The notes beneath the pieces are model-generated. The model saw only the letters and a list, made by a program, of their open reading frames with translations. It searched no databases and was not told the DNA's origin. From Aquimarina mycalae (GTDB taxonomy: Bacteria; Bacteroidota; Bacteroidia; Flavobacteriales; Flavobacteriaceae): 64,000 bases of DNA. Positions 17,360 through 25,524 of the stretch are shown in pieces (positions within the stretch are counted from its first letter, which is position 1; every line of letters begins with the position of its first letter). The stretch lies in NCBI RefSeq assembly GCF_029906345.1, contig NZ_JARYGY010000003.1, forward strand, positions 124,001 to 188,000. The letters run 5' to 3'. Made by a program: the position numbers and the translations under genes.

Positions 17360-17714
17360 TTATTTTATTTTGGGATTAAAATAACTTGGGAGCAAAAAAA
17401 GACCATTCTTTAATTACGGTTTAAAAGTAATATATGTAAAGCCTTTAACTTGATACAAATTTAGAATTCGTAAGTAATGAATTAGAATTCGTTAAATTGA
17501 TATACAACAACAAATAAAAATGTACTGATAGTTATTTAAATATCGTGTATTCATAGATAATCTACCTACTTAATATGCAAAAACTGCCTTACCATATTTT
17601 GGTAAGACAGTTTTTACGATTTCCGATACTTTTATGTTTTCCCTATTATTTTTTTAAGTCAGGAGTGTTTACCTCCTTTTGTGTATTTGTCTCTAATGAA
17701 TCCTTATCAGCTGT
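17360..17714. other. Intergenic region between two micro-genes
   Basis: Nothing protein-coding is seen. It holds TACTTTTA on the minus strand (a near match to the -7 box) for micro-gene A and the terminator at 17579-17615 for micro-gene B. Confidence 0.5.
17579..17615 (-). terminator. Intrinsic terminator of micro-gene B
   Basis: A 16-bp stem: AAAAACTGYCTTACCA pairs with TGGTAAGRCAGTTTTT. The one non-matching position is C.A on the plus strand but a T.G wobble on the minus strand, so the structure is intact only in minus-strand RNA. This assigns it to the gene at 17715-17894. Confidence 0.85.
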
Positions 17715-17894
17715 TCATTTAGCATTTAATTTATCGATTGCTGTAATTTCAGTATCTGAACTACCATCTGTTTGATGTTTCTCTCTTAATTGATGATATT
17801 CTTCATCTAGCTTATTTACATTATCTATATGCACTATACTAAGGCATATTACTGCAAATGATATTAAAGCTATGGGTAGAAAAAGCCGTTTCAT
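17715..17894 (-). CDS. Micro-peptide B, 59 aa, single-TM, paralogue of 17213-17359
   Basis: Short ORF from ATG 17894 to TGA at 17715. The product starts MKRLFLPIALISFAVICLSI, one hydrophobic helix, then VHIDNVNKLDEEYHQLREKH and a polar tail. It shares the block LPxxLIxF...CL..VHIDN..KL with micro-peptide A. The ORF has its own -7 box (17930-17937) and its own strong minus-strand terminator, so it is a complete transcription unit. An overlapping plus-strand frame over this segment is a shadow. Function unknown. Confidence 0.72.
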   Translation of the reverse strand: MKRLFLPIALISFAVICLSIVHIDNVNKLDEEYHQLREKHQTDGSSDTEITAIDKLNAK

Positions 17895-17929
17895 AATGAG
17901 TTATTTAAGGTTTATTAATAAGTGTGGTT

Positions 17930-17937
17930 CAAAAGTA
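17930..17937 (-). promoter_or_regulatory. -7 box of micro-gene B
   Basis: TACTTTTG on the minus strand matches TAnnTTTG, 35 bases before the ATG at 17894. A TTG lies only 15 bases further upstream, closer than ideal. Confidence 0.45.
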
Positions 17938-18132
17938 TATTTATCTTTCACACAAAATAAGGGGACTTTAGCTAGAAATCATATAGGGGTTTTCCCCCAT
18001 ATTTACGTAGTAAAACCTAATAAACCTCAACAAAACAACAAGTTACACTTATTTCCTTACACTAAATCCATTAGAAATATAATGTATTATTAATAGTATT
18101 TTTAGAATCGTTACTCTAATAGAATTCAATAA

Positions 18133-18522
18133 TTATCGTTCAAAACGAAATGTAAAACCATCTGTAAATGTTTCTTGAACTGTAAACGCAGCTTGTTCTA
18201 AATTTAAACGACCATAGTCCACTTCATTTACAATAAGTAGATCTGCATCGGCTGGAGCTGAAACACTATATGTATATGTTCCAGATTCTAGTATCGTATT
18301 AAAAGAAGAATCAGTAATATCATTCATGATAGTTACCATACCTGTTGTTGTGTTAAAATCCCAAACTATTACTCCTTTAGCAATATCTTCATCTAAACCA
18401 GTAAATCCACCTGAAACATTAACAAGATTCCATTGTCCTTGAAGAGTTGGTTCTGAATTATCATCATCATTACTACAACTGAAAAGTAATACCGAAAACA
18501 AAATAAGATAAAAGCGTTTCAT
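18133..18522 (-). CDS. Lipocalin-like lipoprotein, tandem copy 1
   Basis: A 129-residue lipoprotein: signal peptide with lipobox LFSC (Cys16), then SNDDD (an acidic linker of the kind linked to surface export in Bacteroidota), then a lipocalin-like barrel (LQGQWNLVNVSGGFTG). It aligns along its whole length with the protein of the next gene upstream (18605-19000), sharing GxWNLVNVxGGFxG, the IVWxFN strand and a C-terminal TDGF/RDGF...FER end. The pair is a tandem duplication that has diverged considerably. Ligand unknown. Confidence 0.75.
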   Translation of the reverse strand: MKRFYLILFSVLLFSCSNDDDNSEPTLQGQWNLVNVSGGFTGLDEDIAKGVIVWDFNTTTGMVTIMNDITDSSFNTILESGTYTYSVSAPADADLLIVNEVDYGRLNLEQAAFTVQETFTDGFTFRFER

Positions 18523-18604
18523 AAATTTTTATGTATTAGTTAATTTATTTAATAGATGAAGCTCTTCTATATTGGTTGCGTATAAGTACGAGGTATTACT
18601 GAAT

Positions 18605-19000
18605 TTATCGCTCAAATTGAACCTGAAACCCATCCCTAAATTGTTGACTAACGGTAAAACTACTGGATGTAATAGTAAAAGTTCCAAGGTTAATCTCATT
18701 AACAACAAGTTCATCTGTATCAGCTGGCGCCACTATTGAATATGAATACGTACCAGTAGGAAAACCATCATACACACCAGTAATTGTACTATTATTAGTT
18801 ACAACAACGGTATTATTAGATTCGTTAAAATTCCAAACAATGGTTTCTCTTTCAAAATCCTGATTTATTCCTGCAAATCCACCAGTAACATTTACCAGAT
18901 TCCAGGTTCCTTCTAACATAGTAGATCTATTGTTGTTGTTATCATCATTACTACAACTACATAAAATAATCGAAAGAAATAAAATGCATAAATATCTCAT
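18605..19000 (-). CDS. Lipocalin-like lipoprotein, tandem copy 2
   Basis: A 131-residue paralogue of the neighbouring gene. The lipobox is CSC preceded by IIL (LCSC, Cys16), followed by SNDDNNNN and the barrel segment LEGTWNLVNVTGGFAG. Like its partner it ends in FER. The spacing between the two genes is 82 bases and no terminator separates them, so they are probably co-transcribed from upstream of 19000. No function can be assigned beyond a small lipid-anchored barrel protein. Confidence 0.75.
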   Translation of the reverse strand: MRYLCILFLSIILCSCSNDDNNNNRSTMLEGTWNLVNVTGGFAGINQDFERETIVWNFNESNNTVVVTNNSTITGVYDGFPTGTYSYSIVAPADTDELVVNEINLGTFTITSSSFTVSQQFRDGFQVQFER

Positions 19001-19123
19001 TGGTAATACATATAAGGTTAATAAACATATTACTGTAGATGAGTAGCTTTAGCGTGCGTTGCGCACAAAAAAGTTAATTATATAATAATAAATATTAATA
19101 ATATCTAAATATAATATAGAACA

Positions 19124-20566
19124 TTAGGTAATAGTATTGGCTATTCTTTCTATTTCATCCAACAATGCACTAAAATCTTCTTCTTTAGTCAATGGGTTCA
19201 TAATAGATGTTCTCAGGTATCGGCTCTCTCCTATCATCGTTTGTACGATATAAAATTTTCCAGACAGGATAAGCTCATCACGTATTTTAGAATTAAAAGA
19301 ATTTATTTCTTCTGAAGGTACATTTGTATATCTAAAGTTCACAATATTCGCCGCAGGATCAATCAACAATTCAAATCCATCTCTATCTTTTATAATAGAT
19401 GCAAATGCTTTCCCTAAATCATACAATCGATCTATATTTTTCTCAAAAATATCCTCTCCATACATTCTAAGGTTGGTATACACCTTAAGTGACATCATTA
19501 ATTTAGTACATTCAAAAGTCCTTTTTCCTGAATTATACCATTCTCTAGATTGTTGAGAATCCCAAAGGTATTGTGCTTTTTGCTCAAAGGTTTTATAAGA
19601 AACTTCATTGTTTTTAAAGATTAAAGCAGTGTTTAAAGCAGGTGTTAGTAACATTTTATGAAAATCAATAACTACAGAATCTGCCTCTTCAATACCCTTT
19701 GCTAAGTGCTTATATTTTTCAGAAAAAACAACTCCTCCGCCATGTGCGCCATCGATATGGAACCACAAATTATTATCTCTAGCAAACGTTCCTAATGCTT
19801 CTAAATCATCATAGGATCCAGTAGCTGTTGAAGAAGCGCAGCCAACAATCGCAATGACCACAAGTCCTTTGCTTTTTGCTTTTTCCAGATACTCATCTAA
19901 TAATGATGTTTCTAATTGGTATGATTTATTTGCAGGTACTTTAATGATTCCTTCTTTACCAAATCCTAGTATCCTTGCTGCTCTATCGATACAATAATGA
20001 GCTTCTTCAGATACTAATACTGCTAATTTTTCATCATGACCATCTTCCCATACCATACTCGGGGCTTTGGCTTTTCTTGCTGCGAGCAATGCGGTTAAAT
20101 TTGCTAGTGTTCCACCAGAAGTTAAAAAACCTGTAGCATCTAATCCATATCCTATTTTTTTTGCAACAAAGTCGGTAACAGTTCTTTCTATTGCATTTGA
20201 TGCCATACCCATTTCATAAACTCCAGTACCATTACTTAATAGATCTGTTACCAATCCAGAAAGACTAGCCACCATTGAAGGTACAGCTACCTGATGTCCC
20301 ATATATCTGGGATGATGTACATGTATCGATCTCGCTAATACCTCTCTATAAACATCCATTATATCAGAATCCGAAGACATGTCTTTTTTCCAATATGATA
20401 ACTCTTCTTCAGGATCACGGTATTGAAGAACAGGTAACTCTTTATTTGATTGTACCAGATCCAAATGATCGGATAACATATCTACTAATTGATGCCCTAA
20501 TTTTCTAAAATCAGAAGGGGCATATATCTTTTCTAAAGCATTCTCTAATCGATCATCATTCTTCAT
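19124..20566 (-). CDS. PLP-dependent group II amino-acid decarboxylase
   Basis: About 480 residues from the ATG at 20566; a TTG 24 bases upstream is possible but less likely. It is a pyridoxal-dependent decarboxylase of the aromatic-L-amino-acid / L-2,4-diaminobutyrate / glutamate decarboxylase superfamily (Pfam PF00282). Visible motifs are the PLP-contact region HIDGAHGGG (Asp and His) and the Schiff-base lysine in VIDFHKMLLTP. Substrate specificity cannot be read from these motifs. It diverges from a LysR gene, and a dicarboxylate/amino-acid symporter is next to that, which hints at an acidic amino acid such as aspartate or glutamate. That link is inference. Confidence 0.88.
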   Translation of the reverse strand: MKNDDRLENALEKIYAPSDFRKLGHQLVDMLSDHLDLVQSNKELPVLQYRDPEEELSYWKKDMSSDSDIMDVYREVLARSIHVHHPRYMGHQVAVPSMVASLSGLVTDLLSNGTGVYEMGMASNAIERTVTDFVAKKIGYGLDATGFLTSGGTLANLTALLAARKAKAPSMVWEDGHDEKLAVLVSEEAHYCIDRAARILGFGKEGIIKVPANKSYQLETSLLDEYLEKAKSKGLVVIAIVGCASSTATGSYDDLEALGTFARDNNLWFHIDGAHGGGVVFSEKYKHLAKGIEEADSVVIDFHKMLLTPALNTALIFKNNEVSYKTFEQKAQYLWDSQQSREWYNSGKRTFECTKLMMSLKVYTNLRMYGEDIFEKNIDRLYDLGKAFASIIKDRDGFELLIDPAANIVNFRYTNVPSEEINSFNSKIRDELILSGKFYIVQTMIGESRYLRTSIMNPLTKEEDFSALLDEIERIANTIT

Positions 20567-20595
20567 CTCAACTATATTTTGTAGTTCCAATACAT

Positions 20596-20639
20596 CAAAG
20601 TTACCAAGTTTAATTAATAATAAAAAATGCTTATTTTTG
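20596..20639. promoter_or_regulatory. Divergent promoter region, decarboxylase / LysR
   Basis: TAACTTTG on the minus strand (20596-20603) and TATTTTTG on the plus strand (20632-20639) are both TAnnTTTG boxes. TTATT-N11-AATAA at 20631-20651 has the T-N11-A form of LysR sites, but the region is AT-rich, so this is weak. Confidence 0.45.
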
Positions 20640-20664
20640 ATATATTAATAACAAAATTTTATTA

Positions 20665-21546
20665 ATGAATATTCAGCAATTAAAAAACGTACTTCTTCTT
20701 TCGGAGAAATTAAATTTTACGCGTGCCTCTGAAGAACTTAATATTGTACAACCGGCTCTAAGTAGACAGGTTAAACAAATCGAAGAGGAAATCGGTGCTG
20801 TTTTATTTCAAAGAAATAAGAGAAATGTAAAACTCACACGTGCTGGTGAATATTTTGTAAAAGAAGTAGATAAATTAGTTACACAAATAGAACGCATATC
20901 CAAACATACAGCTTACATACATGATGGACAAGTTGGCGAAATCAGAATTGGTTTTACACATTCTATCATGCAAACCATCTTACCCAAAATACTAAAAACT
21001 ATAAATGAAAAGATGCCAGGATTAAAAACGATCTTAAAAGAAATGAATAATCATGATCAATACTGGGCATTACAACAAAGTGAATTAGATATTGGTTTTG
21101 CTACAAATCCATTAGTTCCTTCTAACTTAGAAAGTAAAGTTTTTCATATCGATAATTTTGTGGTTATACTACCAGAAAACCACCCAATAGACAAAAGCAA
21201 TTATCAGGATTTTTCCATATTTGAAAAAGAAGAATTTATTTTTCCTTCCAGAACAGATGGACCTAATTACGTACAAATAGTAGAATCTATATGCACAGAT
21301 GCTGGTTTTAAGCCAAAAGTGATTCACGAAACTGATTCCGCTAGTACTAGTTTTAGATTAGTAGAAGCTGGCATCGGTATATCACTAGAACCAATATCTT
21401 CACTGAGAGATCATGAATTTCCCATAAAAAGTATCGAACTAAAAGACATCAAACAAAAGGCGGAACTTACGATGATGTGGAATCAAGAACGAGAACAAGA
21501 ATATCCAGTACTTTTTGAACTACTAAAAAACTGGGAAGTACATTGA
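20665..21546 (+). CDS. LysR-family transcriptional regulator
   Basis: A 293-residue LTTR. The N-terminal winged HTH (residues 1-60) has the LysR pattern NFTRASEELNIVQPALSRQVKQIE, and a periplasmic-binding-protein-like effector domain spans about 90-290. It is divergent from the PLP decarboxylase gene with only about 100 bases between the starts, the usual arrangement for a regulator controlling its neighbour and itself. The likely effector is the substrate or product of the decarboxylase or the symporter. Confidence 0.93.
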   Translation: MNIQQLKNVLLLSEKLNFTRASEELNIVQPALSRQVKQIEEEIGAVLFQRNKRNVKLTRAGEYFVKEVDKLVTQIERISKHTAYIHDGQVGEIRIGFTHSIMQTILPKILKTINEKMPGLKTILKEMNNHDQYWALQQSELDIGFATNPLVPSNLESKVFHIDNFVVILPENHPIDKSNYQDFSIFEKEEFIFPSRTDGPNYVQIVESICTDAGFKPKVIHETDSASTSFRLVEAGIGISLEPISSLRDHEFPIKSIELKDIKQKAELTMMWNQEREQEYPVLFELLKNWEVH

Positions 21547-21565
21547 GTATTCCAAAATAAAAGGC

Positions 21566-22888
21566 TTATCCTTCATAATGATCATCCCATTCTTTTACCT
21601 TAGGATCTCCTAATTTTCCAACAGATTTTGCTACAATCATAGATACTGTGGCATCTCCTGTTACATTTATAGTGGTACGTAACATATCTAATGGACGATC
21701 TACTGCAAAAATCAACGCCAGTCCAATTGGTAGTTTATCTGAAGGGAATCCGATAGCTTCTAAAACGATTACTAACATTACCATTCCTGCTCCTGGAACT
21801 GCAGCAGAACCAATCGAAGCTAATAATGCAGTTAAAACTATCGTAATTTGATTACTAAACGTAAGTCCTTCTGGCCATAATACTTGCATAATAAAAACTG
21901 ATGCAACAGCCTGATATAAACTGGTACCATCCATATTGATGGTTGCTCCAACTGGTAATACAAAACTAGACACTTCTTTATCTACTCCAATATGTTCTTC
22001 TACTCTTTCCATAGTAACCGGTAATGTTGCAGCACTAGAACTTGTAGAAAATGCTAATAATTGTGCAGGACTAATCTGCTTTAAGAACCAAAAAGGAGAT
22101 TTTTTAGTGATTACTGAAACCAAAATACAGTAAAACACAATCATTAATGCTAATCCAAATATTACTACACCAGCATAACGCAATAAAGCCAATAATATAT
22201 CTGGATCATCAGAGGTCACTACTACATTAGCTAATAATGCAAATACAGCATATGGAGCAGTAAGCATAATCAAATCAACCATCTTCAGGACAACTTCATT
22301 TAAACTGTCAAAAAACTTTTTTAAAGGTTCTGATTGTTCTTCTTTTATCAACAACATACTGATACCTAAAAAAATTGCAAAGAATATTACCTGCAGCATC
22401 ATTTTATTATCACTCATTGCTTTTATAGCATTCTGAGGGACCATATCTACAACAAACTGTAACGGTCCACTTTCTTTTTGCCTTCCTGCTTCAGCGATAC
22501 GTTCTGATATTTTTGCACTTCCTGCATATTCTGCGGTTAATTTCTCTATAGTTTCTGGAGTAATACCATTTCCTGGTTTCATTACGTTTACTAATAATAA
22601 TCCTATAGTAATGGCGATAACTGTAGTGATAATATATATGATGATCGTTCTTCCTCCAATTGTCTTAAATTTTGAAATATCTTTCAAATCAGAGATTCCC
22701 TTTATCAACGAGGCAAGAATTAAAGGAACTGCAATCAGTTTTAAAAGGTTAACAAAAATAGTTCCTAACGGAGCAATCCAATCTCCTGTAATTCCTTTTC
22801 CCCAAGAAAATTGGGTCATTAAAAATCCGAATAATATCCCAGCGATCATTCCGATCATTATCTGCCAATGCAATGCAAGTTTCTTCAT
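21566..22888 (-). CDS. Dicarboxylate/amino-acid:cation symporter (DAACS)
   Basis: A 440-residue inner-membrane carrier of the GltP/DctA/EAAT family. It has about eight TM helices and two re-entrant loops. The HP1 serine-rich motif is AFSTSSSAATLPVT, the TM7 motif is NMDGTSLYQ, and the TM8 segment carries FAVDRPLDMLRTTINVTGDA, where D and R positions contact the substrate. It imports acidic amino acids or C4-dicarboxylates with Na+ or H+. It is convergent with the LysR gene, with 19 bases between, so a functional link to the decarboxylase is possible. Confidence 0.93.
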   Translation of the reverse strand: MKKLALHWQIMIGMIAGILFGFLMTQFSWGKGITGDWIAPLGTIFVNLLKLIAVPLILASLIKGISDLKDISKFKTIGGRTIIIYIITTVIAITIGLLLVNVMKPGNGITPETIEKLTAEYAGSAKISERIAEAGRQKESGPLQFVVDMVPQNAIKAMSDNKMMLQVIFFAIFLGISMLLIKEEQSEPLKKFFDSLNEVVLKMVDLIMLTAPYAVFALLANVVVTSDDPDILLALLRYAGVVIFGLALMIVFYCILVSVITKKSPFWFLKQISPAQLLAFSTSSSAATLPVTMERVEEHIGVDKEVSSFVLPVGATINMDGTSLYQAVASVFIMQVLWPEGLTFSNQITIVLTALLASIGSAAVPGAGMVMLVIVLEAIGFPSDKLPIGLALIFAVDRPLDMLRTTINVTGDATVSMIVAKSVGKLGDPKVKEWDDHYEG

Positions 22889-22940
22889 GTGAATTATCTA
22901 ATTTTTTGAATACAAAAAGTCGAAGATATAAATTAAAAAC

Positions 22941-22972
22941 AAAAAAACGGCAACCTTATTAAGATTACCGTA
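22941..22972 (-). terminator. Intrinsic terminator of aroC
   Basis: On the minus strand, ACGGTAATCTT pairs with AAGGTTGCCGT (two G.U wobbles) followed by seven T. It starts 24 bases after the aroC stop codon. The mismatches are wobbles only in minus-strand RNA. Confidence 0.85.
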
Positions 22973-22996
22973 ATATTAACTATGCTTTTTAATTTC

Positions 22997-24061
22997 CTAT
23001 TTCTTAATCGTTCGATTCATAAGCCAATAATCTACTAAAACCAATGCTGCCATTGCTTCTACAATAGGTACAGCTCTTGGTACGACACAAGGATCATGTC
23101 TTCCTTTACCTTGCATATTGACTATATTACCATCTTTATCAATCGTATCTTGATCTTGCATGATTGTAGCTACAGGTTTAAAAGCTACATTGAAATAAAT
23201 ATCCATTCCGTTAGAAATACCTCCTTGTATACCACCAGAAAGATTGGTTTTAGTAGTTCCGTCAGTATTAAATAAATCATTATGCTGACTACCTTTAAGT
23301 TCTGCTCCAGCAAAACCGCTACCATATTCAAATCCTTTTACTGCATTAATGGATAACATTGCTTTTCCTAATTCTGCATGTAACTTATCAAAAACTGGTT
23401 CTCCCAATCCAATTGGAACTCCAGATATTGCGCAACTCACAACTCCACCAACGGTATCCCCTTCTTTTCTGATTTGCTTGATATATTGTTCCATTTCTAA
23501 AGCCTTCTCTGTATCAGGACAACGAACGATATTACTTTCGGTTAATGAAAAATCAAGTTCAGTATGAGGTTTGTCTAATTTTATAGTTCCAACACCACTC
23601 ACATAGGCATTAAATGTTACTTCAGAAAGTATTTGTTTTGCTATCGCACCAGCTACTACTCTACTTGCTGTTTCTCTGGCAGATGAACGTCCACCACCAC
23701 GATAGTCTCTAACACCATATTTCTGATCATAGGTATAATCAGCATGAGAGGGTCGATAAGAATCTTTTATATGAGAATAATCTTTAGATTTTTGATTGGC
23801 ATTTTTAATAACAAAACCTATTGGAGTTCCCGTAGTTACTCCTTCAAAAATTCCTGAATAAAACTCAACCGTATCGGGTTCTTTACGTTGGGTAACGATT
23901 GCCGATTGTCCTGGTTTACGACGATCTAATTCACTCTGTATTGCTTCAAGATCTAATTGCACTCCAGATGGACATCCATCAATAATTCCTCCAATTGCAA
24001 CTCCATGAGATTCTCCAAAAGTGGTTACCTTAAATAGGTTTCCAAATGTATTTCCTGCCAT
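22997..24061 (-). CDS. aroC: Chorismate synthase
   Basis: A 354-residue enzyme of the shikimate pathway that converts EPSP to chorismate using reduced FMN. The three classic signature regions are visible: [18 protein letters not shown] near the N-terminus, [21 protein letters not shown] in the middle, and [17 protein letters not shown] near the C-terminus. The length is normal. It has its own terminator. TACATTTG, a -7 match, is about 18 bases before the start, consistent with an independent promoter. Cytoplasmic. Confidence 0.97.
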   Translation of the reverse strand: MAGNTFGNLFKVTTFGESHGVAIGGIIDGCPSGVQLDLEAIQSELDRRKPGQSAIVTQRKEPDTVEFYSGIFEGVTTGTPIGFVIKNANQKSKDYSHIKDSYRPSHADYTYDQKYGVRDYRGGGRSSARETASRVVAGAIAKQILSEVTFNAYVSGVGTIKLDKPHTELDFSLTESNIVRCPDTEKALEMEQYIKQIRKEGDTVGGVVSCAISGVPIGLGEPVFDKLHAELGKAMLSINAVKGFEYGSGFAGAELKGSQHNDLFNTDGTTKTNLSGGIQGGISNGMDIYFNVAFKPVATIMQDQDTIDKDGNIVNMQGKGRHDPCVVPRAVPIVEAMAALVLVDYWLMNRTIKK

Positions 24062-24207
24062 TAAAAAACAATTTTCAACAAATGTACTTGTTAATCTTTA
24101 AAAACACAGTAGTTATTTGACAGAAAAACTTATGATTATTTCCTAAAAACGCAACTCTATTTCAGATTTCAAACTCTTTTTTATATAATCATTGGTTTAA
24201 ATCAAAT

Positions 24208-25371
24208 CTAAGCTTTTATCCATTCCATCTGTTGTAGAGCTTTTAAGAAGATTTTCATCTGTTCTAATGTCCCAATACTAATTCTTACCCAAGTAGGATA
24301 ATGAGTTCCTCCACCAGGAACGATAGCAATACCGTACTGTTTTACTTCGGATCTAAAACGTTTTGCATCCTTTACATTCATTAGAATAAAATTGGTGTTA
24401 CTCTTTAAATACTCTATCCCCAATGCATCCAAACTTTGTTCTACATAAGTTATAACTTCTGAGTTCTTCTTTCGATATTGATCGATATAGGCATTATCAT
24501 CTAAAGCAGTCATTGCAGCTACAACACCAGGATTAGCAATCAACCCTCCAAAGCTAAAAAACTCATGAGTAAGCTTGGCTATCGTTTCTGATGATCCCAT
24601 TGCATACCCCACACGCAATCCAGCTAAACCGTATGCTTTAGAGAAAGTTCTAATAATTAATACATTATACTTTTCTTTAAGTAATTGAACAGTATCTAAT
24701 CTTTTCGAAGGGTTCATTAGCTCTATATATGCTTCATCTATGGCGACCGTGCACGTATCTGAGGCTACTTCTTTACAAAAAGAAGCGAGTTTATCTGCCG
24801 ATAGTGCTTTTCCTGTTGGATTATTAGGATTGCATATATATACCAACTTTGTATTCTTTGTTATGTTTTTTTTGGTAGCATCCAGATCAATATCCATCTC
24901 TTTAGTCAGTAATACTCTTTTTACTTTATGATCAAATATTCTGTCTGCAAAAGCTGCCGTTACATTAAAGGTTGTTGCAGGAACAATAATACTGTCTTTT
25001 TCCTTTCCGAAAGTTCTGGTAAGCATGCATAGGATTTCAAAAGAACCATGTCCTAAAATCACTTGATTTTCTTCAATTCCATTAATCTGAGCAATCTTTT
25101 TCTTAAGATTATCAGTATCATAGGTATGAAATGATGCATATCTATTTACTCGATGCGTATGTTTAGTTATAGCTTCCAAAACTTTTTTAGAAGGTCCATA
25201 AGGGTTTTCATTGGAAAATAACCTTAAATCCTTATTTGATTCATCGATTACTGTTATTGGTTCGTTTGGTAGTAACGAGGCTCCGTATGCTATTGGAGCA
25301 ATTGTAGTTGCAGCAGCAAAAGTACTTCCTACTTGTAAAAATTTTCTTCTGTTAAATCCTTCAGTATTCAT
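24208..25371 (-). CDS. Tat-exported HisC-like PLP aminotransferase
   Basis: A 387-residue class I/II PLP aminotransferase close to histidinol-phosphate aminotransferases. The catalytic segment RTFSKAYGLAGLRVGY carries the Schiff-base lysine, and CNPNNPTG is the substrate-side loop. Unusually, it begins with a twin-arginine signal: NRRKFLQVG, then a hydrophobic stretch to IAPIAYG (about 8-30), which suggests Tat export with folded PLP enzyme. Cytoplasmic HisC has no such signal. Periplasmic Tat-linked class I aminotransferases occur in some bacteria, but their substrate is unknown, so this is unlikely to be the biosynthetic HisC. Upstream of aroC on the same strand, gap about 145 bases. Confidence 0.83.
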   Translation of the reverse strand: MNTEGFNRRKFLQVGSTFAAATTIAPIAYGASLLPNEPITVIDESNKDLRLFSNENPYGPSKKVLEAITKHTHRVNRYASFHTYDTDNLKKKIAQINGIEENQVILGHGSFEILCMLTRTFGKEKDSIIVPATTFNVTAAFADRIFDHKVKRVLLTKEMDIDLDATKKNITKNTKLVYICNPNNPTGKALSADKLASFCKEVASDTCTVAIDEAYIELMNPSKRLDTVQLLKEKYNVLIIRTFSKAYGLAGLRVGYAMGSSETIAKLTHEFFSFGGLIANPGVVAAMTALDDNAYIDQYRKKNSEVITYVEQSLDALGIEYLKSNTNFILMNVKDAKRFRSEVKQYGIAIVPGGGTHYPTWVRISIGTLEQMKIFLKALQQMEWIKA

Positions 25372-25524
25372 ATAGTATAGGTTTTATACAAAATTGACTG
25401 ATCTACAACTAGTTTCCTATCCAGATCGTGATTCTGGCATACTAAAACGTGATATACTCAAAAGATGTTGTTATCATATTATCTTAAAATTCATTAATTT
25501 TCGGCTCCATTGAAAATAATATCC

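Noticed and set aside
17575..17775. Plus-strand frame of 66 codons
   Set aside because: It overlaps micro-gene B and its terminator on the minus strand, and starts within the terminator hairpin; the minus-strand ORF has a paralogue, and this one has none.
18529..18714. Minus-strand frame of 61 codons in the lipoprotein region
   Set aside because: It overlaps the C-terminal coding part of the tandem lipoprotein gene at 18605-19000 in another frame and has no signal or homology.
19046..19064. Small hairpin GTGCG/CGCAC as a decarboxylase terminator
   Set aside because: The stem is five bp and the T-run is on the wrong side for the minus-strand gene.
20631..20651. LysR binding site TTATT-N11-AATAA
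   Set aside because: It fits the T-N11-A form, but the whole region is almost only A and T, so such a match is expected by chance; listed only as a weak hint in the promoter feature.
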